Source of the DNA: Terriglobales bacterium
Lineage (GTDB): Bacteria; Acidobacteriota; Terriglobia; Bryobacterales; Bryobacteraceae
Length of the DNA stretch: 64,000 nt
NCBI GenBank assembly: GCA_027485675.1
Contig: JAIXQP010000007.1
Location: 124,001-188,000, forward strand
Direction of reading: 5' to 3'
This document shows positions 16,207-25,360 of the stretch, one piece after another. The stretch's first letter is position 1; the number at the start of each line of letters is the position of its first letter. A model generated the notes under the pieces. That model made no database searches and was not told the origin of the DNA. It saw only the letters and a list, made by a program, of their open reading frames with translations. A program made the position numbers and the translations under genes.

Positions 16207-17514
16207 TTAATTCATGGCCGGAGCCACCTTCAGAAACGATTGGAGCCAGGACTGGACTTCGGCGACCTGTTCGGGGATGTTGTTGTGGCCGGTTTCGAGG
16301 GCGAGCAGGAGTTTCTTCTGGCCGGGGATGACGTTGTAGGCCGCGTACATGGACGTGGGCGGGCAGGTTTCGTCGTTGAAGCCCCAGGAGTAGAGGCCAG
16401 GGACTTTGACGCGGCGGGCGAAGTTGACGACGTCGTAGTAGGCCGTGGTGGCGATCTTATCGGCGGAGCGATGGGCGGTGGGCCCTTCGGTCGAGCGGAA
16501 CATGTGGGGCCAGCCGCCGGCGCGGTTGTGGAGATAGCCGGTGACGTCGGCGAGGGCGGGATAGTAAGCCGCGAGGCCGCGGACGCGGGGGTCTAACGCG
16601 GCGGTGATGATGGAGAGGGCGCCGCCCTGGCTGCCGCCGGTGACGGCGAGGTCAGCGCCGTTCCAGTTGGGGCGGCTGGTGAGGAAGTCGTTCGAGCGGA
16701 CGCAGCCGAGATAGACGCGGCGATAGTAGTAGCGGTCGCGGTTATCGAGGCCGAAGGTGTTATAGCCGGCGAGGGCTCCGGCGCCGAGGGAGTCATAGAC
16801 GGACTGGTCCATGGTGACGGGGATGCCGTGGATGCCGACCTGGAGGGTGATGATGCCGCGGGCCGCCATGTCGGCCATGCCGCGATAGGGGCGGACGCCG
16901 GCGCCGGGGACGCTGAGGAGGGCAGGATACTTGCCGGGGGCTTTGGGTTCGCAGAGGATGCCGTAGAAGCGGGAGGGGGCGGCGCCGGCGCCGATGTTCT
17001 GGAGGTTGACGTGGTAGCAGTCGGCGGCGGCGTTGCCGTATTCGGGGAGGAGGGTGAGTTTGGCGTCGATGGGGAGTTTGGCGAGGGCGGCTTTGCCGGC
17101 GGCCCAGAACTGGTCGAAGTCGGCGGGATCGGTTTGCGTGGGTTGGATGCGTTCGGGGGTGAAGGCGGCGGTGGCGAGGGCGCGGTAGGTTTTGCCGTTC
17201 TTTTCGACGGTGGCGATGCAGCGGAGGAAGCCGGGTTCGGCGAGGGTGCCGCCGTCGACGGTGAGGCCTTCGGCGGGGAGGTTGACGGTTTGGTCGACCT
17301 TGGGGGGCAGCATTTCGGGGCCGATGCGGTAGGTGACTTTGAGGCCGGCGACGGGGTGGCCGTCCTGGATGGCTTGGATGCGGAAGCGGACGGGTTGGCC
17401 GGGGGCGTAGCGCCAGTCGGGCCGGTCGGTGGAGACGCGGAGTTGGAGGGTGCCGACGCGCTCCTGGGCGAGGAGCGGGAGAGAGAGGAGGGTGAGAAGG
17501 ATGAGGCGGAGCAT
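16207..17514 (-). CDS. Acetylxylan esterase / cephalosporin-C deacetylase-like hydrolase (AXE1 family)
   Basis: A 435-residue exported protein. ATG 17514 gives a clean signal peptide (LRLILLTLLSLPLLAQ). A beta-sandwich-like N-terminal region (about 20-130) precedes an alpha/beta hydrolase: FDQFWAAGKAAL, GILCEPKAPGKYPALLSVPG, the nucleophile elbow GGSQGG, then GFNDETCPPTSMYAAYN with the acid and a terminal ETGHNN with the His. This matches the AXE1 family, which removes acetyl groups from xylan or other esters. Its stop is 17 bp from the P460 gene start on the same strand, so the two may be co-transcribed. The divergent gene at 17586 leaves about 70 bp for both promoters. Confidence 0.85.
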   Translation of the reverse strand: MLRLILLTLLSLPLLAQERVGTLQLRVSTDRPDWRYAPGQPVRFRIQAIQDGHPVAGLKVTYRIGPEMLPPKVDQTVNLPAEGLTVDGGTLAEPGFLRCIATVEKNGKTYRALATAAFTPERIQPTQTDPADFDQFWAAGKAALAKLPIDAKLTLLPEYGNAAADCYHVNLQNIGAGAAPSRFYGILCEPKAPGKYPALLSVPGAGVRPYRGMADMAARGIITLQVGIHGIPVTMDQSVYDSLGAGALAGYNTFGLDNRDRYYYRRVYLGCVRSNDFLTSRPNWNGADLAVTGGSQGGALSIITAALDPRVRGLAAYYPALADVTGYLHNRAGGWPHMFRSTEGPTAHRSADKIATTAYYDVVNFARRVKVPGLYSWGFNDETCPPTSMYAAYNVIPGQKKLLLALETGHNNIPEQVAEVQSWLQSFLKVAPAMN

Positions 17515-17585
17515 GGGTGAGTTCACACGATAGCGCGGGTGGGGGGACGGGAACAAACGGGCGGCGGACGCTGTCTATAGGGTCC

Positions 17586-18965
17586 ATGCGATTGGCGGCG
17601 GGATTGTTTCTGGTGAGTAGCTTGTTGCGGGGTTTGACCTGCGGCGATGACGCCCCGGCTTGCGAGCGGTATCCGGGTGCGCGGGCGGTGTTTACCGGCA
17701 CGGTGCTGCGGGGGAGTGACCACGCCGATGGGAACTTTCAGAGGGGCACGTTGTTTCTGGTAAGGGTGGTGGAGGTGTTCAAGGGGCTCCGCCTGGACCA
17801 GCGGGAGGTAGTCGTTGATCCGAGGAGTTACTCGCAGTATCAGCTGGGAGCGGTTCACCTTTTCTACGGCGGACAGGAGCTGCCAGCGAGCGAGGTGCAA
17901 CGCGATGGGCACCCCGGGCCATGGCCCAACGTGTGGGTGGAGAAACGGAAGCTGAAGGTGTACCCGGTGGCGACTTGCGGCGGATCGAAAGAGGTGGCGC
18001 GGGCGGGTGAGGACTTGCGGTGGATCCGGCGGGCTCTGCTCGAGAAACAGGCGACGCGGGTGTTCGGCGCGACCTACCAGCTTTACGCCTCGATCGCTAC
18101 GTCAGTCAAAGCAGGGAGCAATGTTCCGTTGGAGGGCGCCACGGTAAGGTTGCGCGGACAAGGACAGGACCGGTCGATGCAGTCCGGAGTGGATGGCGCC
18201 TACGAGTTTTCAGGGATCGCGCCGGGCGAGTACCGGCTTTGGGCGGAGCGAGAGCCATGGAAGGAGTCCTACCGGCAGACGATCGTGGTAGACCCGGGTG
18301 GCTGTGTGGAGCGCGCGCTCAGGCTGGCGCCGGCGGGCACGATCTCCGGGGTGGTGAAGGGGGCGGATGGGAAGCCGGCGAAGGATGTCGGCGTGGAGTT
18401 GGTGCGGGTGCTGCGAGACGGTAAGCTGCCGAAGGAATCCTCGCTCTGGGCCAGAACGGATGCGGCGGGAAGGTTCCTAATGGAAGGAGTGCCGGCGGGG
18501 AAGTTCGTTTTGGGGGTGAATCTGACCGGGCCTACCTCCGCCGAGAGGCCTTGGCCGTCGACCTACTATCCGGGGAGGCGGCGCCTGGCGGAGGCTAAGG
18601 TTTTGGAGTTAGCGCCGAATGGACATCTGGCGGGATTGGAACTACCGTTGCCGGCGGCCTTGCCGACCAGGAAGGTGGGGATTCGGGTGCTGTGGGCGGA
18701 TGGATCGGCAGCCGAGGAGGCTTCTGTACGGGCCCTTCCGACGCAGTTTCCGGATGCTTGGGACGTTGGGACTAGCGCAGAGCAGGGAAACATAGTGAAG
18801 TTGCAGCTCATGCAGCACTACGATTACGAGATCTCGGCGAGTTGGTACCAGGGAAGCGTGGATGGCAAGCCGAGTCGGCATGTCAGGGGCGGGAAGATCA
18901 CGCTGCCGGCAGGGAAGAACGACACACGAGTCGATATTCGGCTCTTGAGTAACCGGCCGCAGTAG
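17586..18965 (+). CDS. Exported protein with TIMP/netrin-like N-terminus and carboxypeptidase-regulatory domains
   Basis: A 459-residue protein. ATG 17586 is chosen because it begins the signal peptide (MRLAAGLFLVSSLLRG). Residues about 20-150 contain regularly placed Cys residues with CERYPGARAVFTGTVL, RVVEVFKGL and an ATCGGSKEVA ending, like netrin/TIMP-type modules. Two Ig-like carboxypeptidase-regulatory repeats follow: GATVRLRGQGQD ... GAYEFSGIAPGEYRLWAE, and ISGVVKGADGKPAKDVGVEL ... GRFLMEGVPAGKFVLGV. No catalytic motif is seen. I infer a cell-surface or outer-membrane-associated structural or binding protein. Confidence 0.75.
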   Translation: MRLAAGLFLVSSLLRGLTCGDDAPACERYPGARAVFTGTVLRGSDHADGNFQRGTLFLVRVVEVFKGLRLDQREVVVDPRSYSQYQLGAVHLFYGGQELPASEVQRDGHPGPWPNVWVEKRKLKVYPVATCGGSKEVARAGEDLRWIRRALLEKQATRVFGATYQLYASIATSVKAGSNVPLEGATVRLRGQGQDRSMQSGVDGAYEFSGIAPGEYRLWAEREPWKESYRQTIVVDPGGCVERALRLAPAGTISGVVKGADGKPAKDVGVELVRVLRDGKLPKESSLWARTDAAGRFLMEGVPAGKFVLGVNLTGPTSAERPWPSTYYPGRRRLAEAKVLELAPNGHLAGLELPLPAALPTRKVGIRVLWADGSAAEEASVRALPTQFPDAWDVGTSAEQGNIVKLQLMQHYDYEISASWYQGSVDGKPSRHVRGGKITLPAGKNDTRVDIRLLSNRPQ

Positions 18966-19037
18966 CTGGATGCCCGCACCTGCTGCAGGAAAGTCGATCG
19001 GCGGCCAGTAGCTTCGATGGGAATCGTCCTGAACAGA

Positions 19038-19053
19038 GTTGCCAGCGGGCAAC
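19038..19053. repeat. Small GC-rich hairpin
   Basis: GTTGCC (19038-19043) and GGCAAC (19048-19053) form a perfect 6-bp stem with a 4-base AGCG loop in the 137-bp gap between two plus-strand genes. No T-run follows, so an intrinsic terminator is doubtful; it may be chance. The rest of this gap shows only the AAGGAG ribosome-binding sequence of the next gene. Confidence 0.25.
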
Positions 19054-19102
19054 AGTTGGAGGATGCTGAAGAGCGAGAGCGGGCGAGCAAGGAGACCGGG
19101 CC

Positions 19103-19576
19103 ATGAATGATAGCGAGCGGTGGGCTGAGGCGATTCGCGAGGCCTACGGCCCCGATAGCTACTGGGCGCGGTCCCAAGAGGGCGGAGGAAACCGTGGATA
19201 CGGGGGTGGAGGCGGGGGTGGGGGCGGCGGCATCGGGAATCTGGCTGGGTGGGTTTGCCTGGCGGGAATGATTGGCGCGCTGTTAGGGGGAGTGGTGGGG
19301 CGCGGATTGGTGGGGGCGGCTGCGGGTGGGTTGTTTTTGGCGGGGCTGGTGTGGGTCCCCGGGGCGTTACTGCGTCCGGGAGCGGGGACAGTGAGCCGGA
19401 TTTCCGTGATTGGATGGGCGGTGGGCGGGGCGGTGGTGGGATTGCTGTTCGGGGTGGGGTTCGCGTTGGTCTGGGATATCGTCTTTCTGCAGGATGTGGT
19501 GGAGACCTCGGTGCCGGGGTTTGGCCTATTGGGACTTCTGGGGTTAGGCGGGATCCGGCTGAAGCAGCGCGGCTGA
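19103..19576 (+). CDS. Hypothetical membrane protein with polyglycine linker
   Basis: A 157-residue protein. A charged N-terminal segment (SERWAEAIREAYGPDSYWA) is followed by a Gly-rich linker (about residues 27-45, with ten consecutive Gly) and three to four hydrophobic helices (GWVCLAGMIGALLGGVVG, GAAAGGLFLAGLVWVPGALL, VIGWAVGGAVVGLLFGVG, and a terminal FGLLGLLGLGG). AAGGAG lies 8 bases before the ATG. I do not recognise the family. Its cytoplasmic head on a flexible tether suggests a small membrane-anchored partner protein, but no partner is evident nearby. Confidence 0.6.
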   Translation: MNDSERWAEAIREAYGPDSYWARSQEGGGNRGYGGGGGGGGGGIGNLAGWVCLAGMIGALLGGVVGRGLVGAAAGGLFLAGLVWVPGALLRPGAGTVSRISVIGWAVGGAVVGLLFGVGFALVWDIVFLQDVVETSVPGFGLLGLLGLGGIRLKQRG

Positions 19577-19578
19577 GA

Positions 19579-19673
19579 TCAAACGGACCGGAGCGGTAAG
19601 GAGCGGCAGCGAGAGCCGGGGCGACGACGATGATGGGCGTTTCGCCGGCTCCTACTGCGGGGAGAACCGGGCG
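19579..19673 (-). pseudogene. 3'-end fragment of a second molybdenum-hydroxylase large-subunit gene
   Basis: Read on the minus strand, 19673-19602 encodes PAVGAGETPIIVVAPALAAA, nearly identical to the end of the intact large subunit at 21164-23077 (PSVGAGETPIIVVAPALAAA). After a frame change the last codons give CRSLPLRSV and TGA at 19579, matching the intact ending RRSLPLRSA. About eight residues (VSALTGQR in the intact copy) are missing between them. The fragment begins 3 bp past the LysR stop. It is the relic of a duplicated or recombined copy. Confidence 0.8.
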
Positions 19674-19676
19674 CGA

Positions 19677-20591
19677 TCACACGGGACGGACGGTTGGCAG
19701 CGCAGGACGAGCCAGGAAGTGGGCTCGCGCCTTCAGACGAAAATTCGTCACCAAGGGATTGATGGCGCCTGCCGGCACGGCGAGATCCACGGTGGTCCGG
19801 GCATCGCTTTGCAAAGGGCGGAAGACGACACCCGGCATGGCTAATTCGGCCACGCAGGCAGGAGCTATGGAGACACCGATGCCGGCGCCGACGAGCCGGA
19901 CGACCGTGGGCCACTGGGGCGCTTCCTGCACGATCCGCAGCGGCGCGCCAAGACAGTCGGCCGTACGGTCAAACGCGAGAGCGCCTTCGGTGCGGGAATA
20001 GAGAACAAAAGATTCGCCGCGCAGGTCGGCAGGGCGGAGTTTCCGTCGAGTTGCCAGAGGGTGGCGTTCGGGAAGGATGGCGAGATAGCGCTCCGAGTGG
20101 AGCGTGGTGAGCGTGATTCCGGGGGAAGGATCACCGTCGCGGAGGAAGGCGAGATCCAGGGCGCCGTCGCGCAGAGCCACCAGTTGGCGGGCGGTCGTAA
20201 GTTCGCGGAGGCGGAGTTCGACGCCGGGGTAGCTCGCGCGGAAGGACTCGATGGCGAGGGGGAGTTGCGTCAACATCACCGAACCACTGAAGCCGACGGT
20301 AAGGATTCCCTCCTGGCCGGAGCCGATGCGGCGGACGTGTTCCAGATCGTCCTCTACCTTGCGAAGGGTGCCCGCGGCGCGGCTGGCCAGCAGCGAACCG
20401 GCGGGCGTAAGCGTCACGCCACGCGTGGTGCGTTGCACGAGCGGGTAGCCGATAGCCCGTTCCAGGCGCTGCAGTTGCAGACTGAGAGCCGACTGGGCGA
20501 TGCCGAGATTGGCGGCAGCGCGCGTGAAATGGAGAGTATTTGCGAGGGCGAGAAAGCAGCGGAGATGGCGGATCTCGATGGGATCTTTCAT
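19677..20591 (-). CDS. LysR-family transcriptional regulator
   Basis: A 304-residue LysR protein of standard length. The winged helix-turn-helix is at residues 1-60 (IEIRHLRCFLALANTLHFTR, AAANLGIAQSALSLQLQRLE, RAIGYPLVQRTTRGV). The effector domain covers about 90-295, with 'GILTVGFSGSVMLTQLPLAI' and 'LVALRDGALDLAFLRDGDP'. It is divergent from the GNAT gene across 70 bp, the classic LysR layout, so GNAT and its own gene are the most likely targets. The molybdenum hydroxylase lies beyond the GNAT gene in the same direction as LysR and may also be controlled. Confidence 0.92.
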   Translation of the reverse strand: MKDPIEIRHLRCFLALANTLHFTRAAANLGIAQSALSLQLQRLERAIGYPLVQRTTRGVTLTPAGSLLASRAAGTLRKVEDDLEHVRRIGSGQEGILTVGFSGSVMLTQLPLAIESFRASYPGVELRLRELTTARQLVALRDGALDLAFLRDGDPSPGITLTTLHSERYLAILPERHPLATRRKLRPADLRGESFVLYSRTEGALAFDRTADCLGAPLRIVQEAPQWPTVVRLVGAGIGVSIAPACVAELAMPGVVFRPLQSDARTTVDLAVPAGAINPLVTNFRLKARAHFLARPALPTVRPV

Positions 20592-20661
20592 CTGTTTATC
20601 TTATGAGTTCAGTGCATTTATATATTGGACCTTATGAGTGGCGATTCCTTACGCTCTAGCT
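20592..20661. promoter_or_regulatory. Divergent LysR/GNAT promoter region with 9-bp direct repeat
   Basis: CTTATGAGT occurs twice, at 20600-20608 and 20631-20639, 31 bp apart, which is close to three helical turns and thus on one face of the DNA. Between them is an AT-rich TTTATATATTGG stretch suitable for a promoter. This arrangement would suit a regulator bound at two sites. Whether LysR itself binds there is an inference; the repeat is direct rather than the inverted T-N11-A form. Confidence 0.4.
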
Positions 20662-21135
20662 ATGGAGAACCTGCTAATTCGAGACTTCGGGCCGGGCGAC
20701 AGCGCGGCGTTTCGCCAATTGAATGAAGCGTGGATCCGGCACTACTTTGTCTTGGAACCCAAGGACGAAGCGACGCTGGGGGATCCGTCGGGGGCGATTC
20801 TTGAAAAGGGGGGCCAGATTCTGTTGGCCGAGACGGCGGGGGAAGTGGTCGCTTGCTGTGCGCTGCAGTTCATGGCCGTGGGGGAATTTGAGGTGGCGAA
20901 GATGGCGGTTACCGAAGCGGCACAGGGGAAACGCATCGGCAGGAGACTGTTAGAGGCTGTGATTCAAAGAGCGGAGCAGATGGGAGCGCATCGGCTTTAT
21001 TTGGAGACGAACCGGGTGCTTGAGCCAGCGGTGCGACTGTATGAATCTTTGGGCTTCGTGCATTTGCCTCCGGAGCGGGTGCCATCGTCCCCCTATGCAC
21101 GGGCGAACGTATTCATGGAGAAGGTGCTGCGGTGA
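20662..21135 (+). CDS. GNAT-family N-acetyltransferase
   Basis: A 157-residue protein with the GNAT fold. IRDFGPGDSAAFRQLNEAWI is the first strand-helix, GEVVACCALQFM and FEVAKMAVTEAAQGKRIGRRLL contain the acetyl-CoA pyrophosphate-binding 'Q/RxxGxG/A' type loop (QGKRIG), and LYLETNRVLEPAVRLYESLGF is the conserved C-terminal part. ATG 20662 is preferred; a GTG at 20638 in the same frame would add eight residues and lacks a better ribosome site. The acceptor substrate is unknown. It is divergent from LysR and may be part of its regulon. Confidence 0.85.
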   Translation: MENLLIRDFGPGDSAAFRQLNEAWIRHYFVLEPKDEATLGDPSGAILEKGGQILLAETAGEVVACCALQFMAVGEFEVAKMAVTEAAQGKRIGRRLLEAVIQRAEQMGAHRLYLETNRVLEPAVRLYESLGFVHLPPERVPSSPYARANVFMEKVLR

Positions 21136-21163
21136 GGGTTTGCGAACGGGCCATAAGGTGATT

Positions 21164-23066
21164 TCACGCCGATCGAAGCGGCAGAGAACGGCGGCGCTGG
21201 CCGGTCAACGCCGAGACGGCGGCGGCCAAGGCCGGGGCGACAACGATGATGGGCGTTTCGCCGGCGCCGACCGACGGCAGGTCTTTGCGGTCGAGCAAGG
21301 TGATCGTCAGCGGCGGGACGTCGCGTAGACGGGGGAGGCGGTAGGCCGTGAAGCTGCCGTTGGTCAGGCGGCCGTTCACAAACTCGATCGACTCCATCAG
21401 CGCGCCGCCGAGGCCCTGGATGATGGCGCCTTCGACTTGCGCGCGCAGATTCGAAGGGTTCAGAATCGCCCCGCATTCATAGGCCATGTGAAAGTCGCGA
21501 ATGGCGAAGCCGGACTTGGCGTCCTTGGCGACTTCAACGCAGGCGGCCACATACGAACCCTTCTCAAAGCCGGCGGCGATGCCGAGGGCGGCGCCGGGCT
21601 TCTGGCGGCGGGACTTCCAGTTGAATTTCTCGGCTACGGCGACCAGGACGTCGCGGAGACGGGGGTTATCGAGATGGGCAAGGCGGAAATCGAGCGGGTC
21701 CTGGCCGGCGAGGGCGGCGAGTTCGTCCATGGCGCACTCGCGGGCGAAGTTGTTGGTGGTGGCGGCGATGCCGCGGTAGGAGCCTTCGCGGAGCGGCGAA
21801 TCGCTGCGGAAGAAGCGGGTGCGCGTGTTGGGAATTCGGTAGGGCGATTCGAGACCCGCGGTGCCGGCGTTGTAAGAAGCGAAGTCCCATGCGGTGAGGC
21901 GGCCGTTCGCGTCGAGGGCGGCCTGGATCTCCCAGAGCCCGGCGGGGCGGCAATAGGCCCAGGCGAACTCCTCGGCACGGGTCCAACGCAGGTGGACGGG
22001 CTTGCCGGCTTCCTTAGCCAGACGTGCTGCCTCGATGGCGACTTCGCCCGTGTGCTTGCCGCCGAAGCCCCCGCCGGAGCCGGGTTCGATGACGCGGACC
22101 TGTTCGGCGGAGAGGCGGAAAGCCTGCTGCAACTGCTGCTGGACGCCAAAGGGGTTCTGCGTGCCGGTCCAGACGGTGAGCTTGCCATCCAGCCACTCGG
22201 CCACGGCGGCGCGGGGCTCCATGGGAGCGTGCTGGATGTAGGGGGTCTGGTAGGTGCCCCGAGACTGTTTGGAGGCGGCCGCGAACGCGGGGGCGAGATC
22301 GCCTCGTTTGTTTTCGCGCGGGTTGGTGGCGGTTTCCTTGAGGACGCGGAAGAGATCGGCGCTGGCGGGGTGGGGCTTGGTCTCCCAGCGGGCGGCGGCG
22401 GCGAGGGTGGCGACGGCCTGGCGGGCGGCGAACGAAGTCGGCGCGGCGACAGCGACGAAGCCGTTGTCGTTGACTACCGTGAGGGACTTGTCCTTGAGGA
22501 CGGAAGGATCGATCGAGAGGAGTTTGGCGCCGAAGCTGGGGGGCCGGAGGACGGCGGCGTAGAGCATGCCGGGGCGGCGGATATCGGAGGGGTACTGGTG
22601 CCGGCCGGTGACGATGGCGCGGGCGTTTTGCGCGGGGTGGGATTGGCCGAGCGTCTTCCATGCCGGGGGCGGCGAGAGTTCCCCGCCCCGGTGCGCGGCC
22701 GCGGCTTTGCGGGCTTCGGGGACGGTGGCGGGGGTGGTGCGGCTGCCGGCGGTGATGCCGTCGTTGGGGCAGAGATCGGTATCGCCGAGGACGGCGCGAA
22801 CTTTGCTGACAGGCAGGCGCAACTCTTCGGCGACGGCCATGGCGAGTTCGGTGGCGGCGCCCTGGCCGACTTCCACTTTGCCGGCGAAGACGGTGACCGT
22901 GCCATCGGCGGCGAAGGCGAGACGGGCGCGGGGCTTGGCGGCGGTTTGGGCGTCGAGCAGGGGCGTGGCGGTAAGGCAGATGACGAAGCCGGCCACTTCG
23001 AGAAAATCGCGGCGGTTCAGTTGGAACTGGTAGGGCGGGGCCTCGAAGAGTTCGTAACGTTCGGGC

Positions 23067-23077
<11 letters not shown>
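21164..23077 (-). CDS. Molybdenum hydroxylase large subunit (xanthine dehydrogenase / isoquinoline 1-oxidoreductase beta type)
   Basis: A 637-residue molybdopterin-binding subunit. A Tat-like signal (NRRDFLEVAGFVICLTATPL) suggests export, as in IorB-type enzymes. Conserved segments in order: GKVEVGQGAATELAMAVAEE, TAGSRTTPATVPEARKAAA, 'YQTPYIQHAPMEPRAAVAEW', GSGGGFGGKHTGEVAIEAA (molybdopterin loop), LREGSYRGIAATTNNFARE, and the GAGETP segment holding the catalytic Glu. At about 640 residues it is shorter than the usual ~740 of this group. It overlaps the end of the 2Fe-2S subunit gene by 11 bases, so the two are coupled. The substrate may be an aldehyde or N-heterocycle; I cannot tell. Confidence 0.87.
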
Positions 23078-23540
<463 letters not shown>

Positions 23541-23552
23541 ATGACCGTGAGT

Positions 23553-23969
23553 TTACTGGTTTGGGGGGAGGTCCTCAAGAACAGTTCCTTCCAGGTCTGG
23601 CGTAGGACTTTCAAACTCGATCCGGTAGCCGTCGGGATCCGCCAGCCCGGTCACCCAAAGTCCATTGCCGAGGAAGGGGCGCTCTGCCGCAACGCCGCGT
23701 CTCTGCAGGTCGCGGTAGATGGCTACCGCGTCAACGCAGAAGATGCAGATCGAAAGGCCCACTCCCCGAGGGCTCGGCGGCTTGCTCTCCTGCAGCATCA
23801 GAGCCACGCGATCCAATTCTAACCAGCACCAGCGAATGCGGCCCTCCGGGCTCCAGTGCTTGGTCAGGACGAAGCCCAGCCCTTCGCAATAGAAGCGGAG
23901 GGAGGCATCGATATCGGTGACCTGCAGGAACGGCACCGCGAGAGAGGCAGCGTGGCGAGCGGGCGGCAT
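23553..23969 (-). CDS. VOC-superfamily (glyoxalase/dioxygenase-fold) protein
   Basis: A 138-residue protein with one complete VOC module: AVPFLQVTDIDASLRFYCEG, LGFVLTKHW, WCWLELDRVALMLQE, then ICIFCVDAVAIYRDLQRRGV, and LADPDGYRIEFESP. These are the betaalphabetabetabeta repeats of glyoxalases and extradiol dioxygenases. ATG 23969 is chosen as family-like; an upstream frame adds 35 residues of non-family sequence. Activity is unknown, as VOC proteins include antibiotic-resistance, lyase and dioxygenase functions. The gene stands 13 bp upstream of the hydroxylase operon on the same strand. Confidence 0.82.
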   Translation of the reverse strand: MPPARHAASLAVPFLQVTDIDASLRFYCEGLGFVLTKHWSPEGRIRWCWLELDRVALMLQESKPPSPRGVGLSICIFCVDAVAIYRDLQRRGVAAERPFLGNGLWVTGLADPDGYRIEFESPTPDLEGTVLEDLPPNQ

Positions 23970-24006
23970 GGGGATACGGTATCGAAATTTGGGATAGAAC
24001 AGAAGA

Positions 24007-25356
24007 ATGCGATGCGTCTGCCGAATCGTGTTGGCCGAAATGCTGCTAGCCGCCATGGCCGAAGCGCAGCCCAAGCGAGTGCTCTATCTCACCCACTCCG
24101 CCGGCTTCCGCCACGACTCGATCCCTGTCTCCGTGCAGGGGCTGGGGGCGGGCGGCATGGTGGAGATCGTAGCCACCGAGGACGTGGGGATGCTGAACGC
24201 CGCGACGCTGCGCGGCTTCGACGCCGTCCTGTTTTTTACCAGTGGCGAATTGCCAGTGACCGAGCAGCAGAAGCGGGACTTGCTTGAGTTCGTGCGCTCC
24301 GGCAAAGGGTTCGGCGGGGTCCATAGCGCTACGGACACGTTCTACACGTGGCCGGAGTACGGGGAACTGATCGGGGCACGGTTCAACGGGCACCCGTGGG
24401 TGCAGCCAGTGCGTTTCGACATCGAGGATCCGGAGCATCCGGCGATGAAGGGTCTCGGGGCCGGGTTCACCAAGCTCGAAGAGGTGTACCAGTTCCGGGA
24501 GTTTTCGCGGGAACGGGTCCGGGTGCTGATGACGCTCGACACGGCATCGGTGGACCTGGGCGCCGCCGGGGTCAATCCGGGGACGGAGGATTTCCCGTTG
24601 ACGTGGTGCCGGCGATACGGAGCGGGGCGGGTGTTCTATTCGGCGCTCGGTCACTTCGACAGCACGTGGCGGGATGCGCGGTTTCTGGGCATGATGCAGG
24701 AGGCGCTGCTGTGGCTGACGGGGGCCGTGGACGGGGAGGCGATGCCGCGCCCCATCCGGCGGCCGTCGTTCGCGCCGAACACGATCGGGAACAGTGCGAC
24801 CTTGACACCGCGGGGGACAATCTCGCCGGGGTCCTTGATCTCGATCTACGGGTCTGGCCTGACGCCGGGCGGGACCATGGCGGCGGAGGCGGGGCGGCCA
24901 TCGGCGAAGCTGGCGGGGACGACCGTGAAAGTGGGTGGGGTGCGGGCGCCGTTACTCTATGCCTCGCCGGGGCAGGTGAACGCGTATGTGCCGCTGACGG
25001 TGCGCGGGACGGCATTGACGATCGAAGTGGCGGCGCCGGAGAAAGCGGCCGCAGAGGTGGCCGGGGCGGAGGCGACGCCGGGGATTTTCGCGGTGACGGC
25101 GACGCGGGAGTGGGCGATTCTGTGGGCGACGGGGCTCGGCGCGGTGCAGGCGAGTGGAGAGTTCCAGGTGACGACGCTGCGGCCGCAGGTGACGGTGGCG
25201 GGCGCCAACGCGCCGGTGCTCTACAGTGGCTTAGCGCCGGGATGGCTGGGGCTCTATCAGGTCAATGTCGCCATGCCGCCCGGCGCCGCGTTTCCGGCGG
25301 CGCTGGTCTTCCGATTCGGCGGCTCCGAGAGCACGGTGACGCTGCGGCCGGAGTGA
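24007..25356 (+). CDS. ThuA-domain protein with Solibacter C-terminal domain
   Basis: A 449-residue protein. A short hydrophobic N-terminus (CRIVLAEMLLAAMAEA) looks like a signal peptide. Residues about 25-255 form a ThuA-like, glutamine-amidotransferase-fold domain: VLYLTHSAGFRHDSIPVSVQ, FDAVLFFTSGELPVT, GKGFGGVHSATDTFY, and YGAGRVFYSALGHFDSTW. ThuA proteins are linked to sugar or trehalose metabolism, though activity is rarely proven. Residues about 265-449 are a Solibacter C-terminal domain (TIGR03437 type): ISPGSLISIYGSGL, LLYASPGQVNAYVPL, APVLYSGLAPGWLGLYQVNV. The fusion suggests a secreted carbohydrate-related protein tethered by an Ig-like module. Confidence 0.82.
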   Translation: MRCVCRIVLAEMLLAAMAEAQPKRVLYLTHSAGFRHDSIPVSVQGLGAGGMVEIVATEDVGMLNAATLRGFDAVLFFTSGELPVTEQQKRDLLEFVRSGKGFGGVHSATDTFYTWPEYGELIGARFNGHPWVQPVRFDIEDPEHPAMKGLGAGFTKLEEVYQFREFSRERVRVLMTLDTASVDLGAAGVNPGTEDFPLTWCRRYGAGRVFYSALGHFDSTWRDARFLGMMQEALLWLTGAVDGEAMPRPIRRPSFAPNTIGNSATLTPRGTISPGSLISIYGSGLTPGGTMAAEAGRPSAKLAGTTVKVGGVRAPLLYASPGQVNAYVPLTVRGTALTIEVAAPEKAAAEVAGAEATPGIFAVTATREWAILWATGLGAVQASGEFQVTTLRPQVTVAGANAPVLYSGLAPGWLGLYQVNVAMPPGAAFPAALVFRFGGSESTVTLRPE

Positions 25357-25360
25357 ACGG

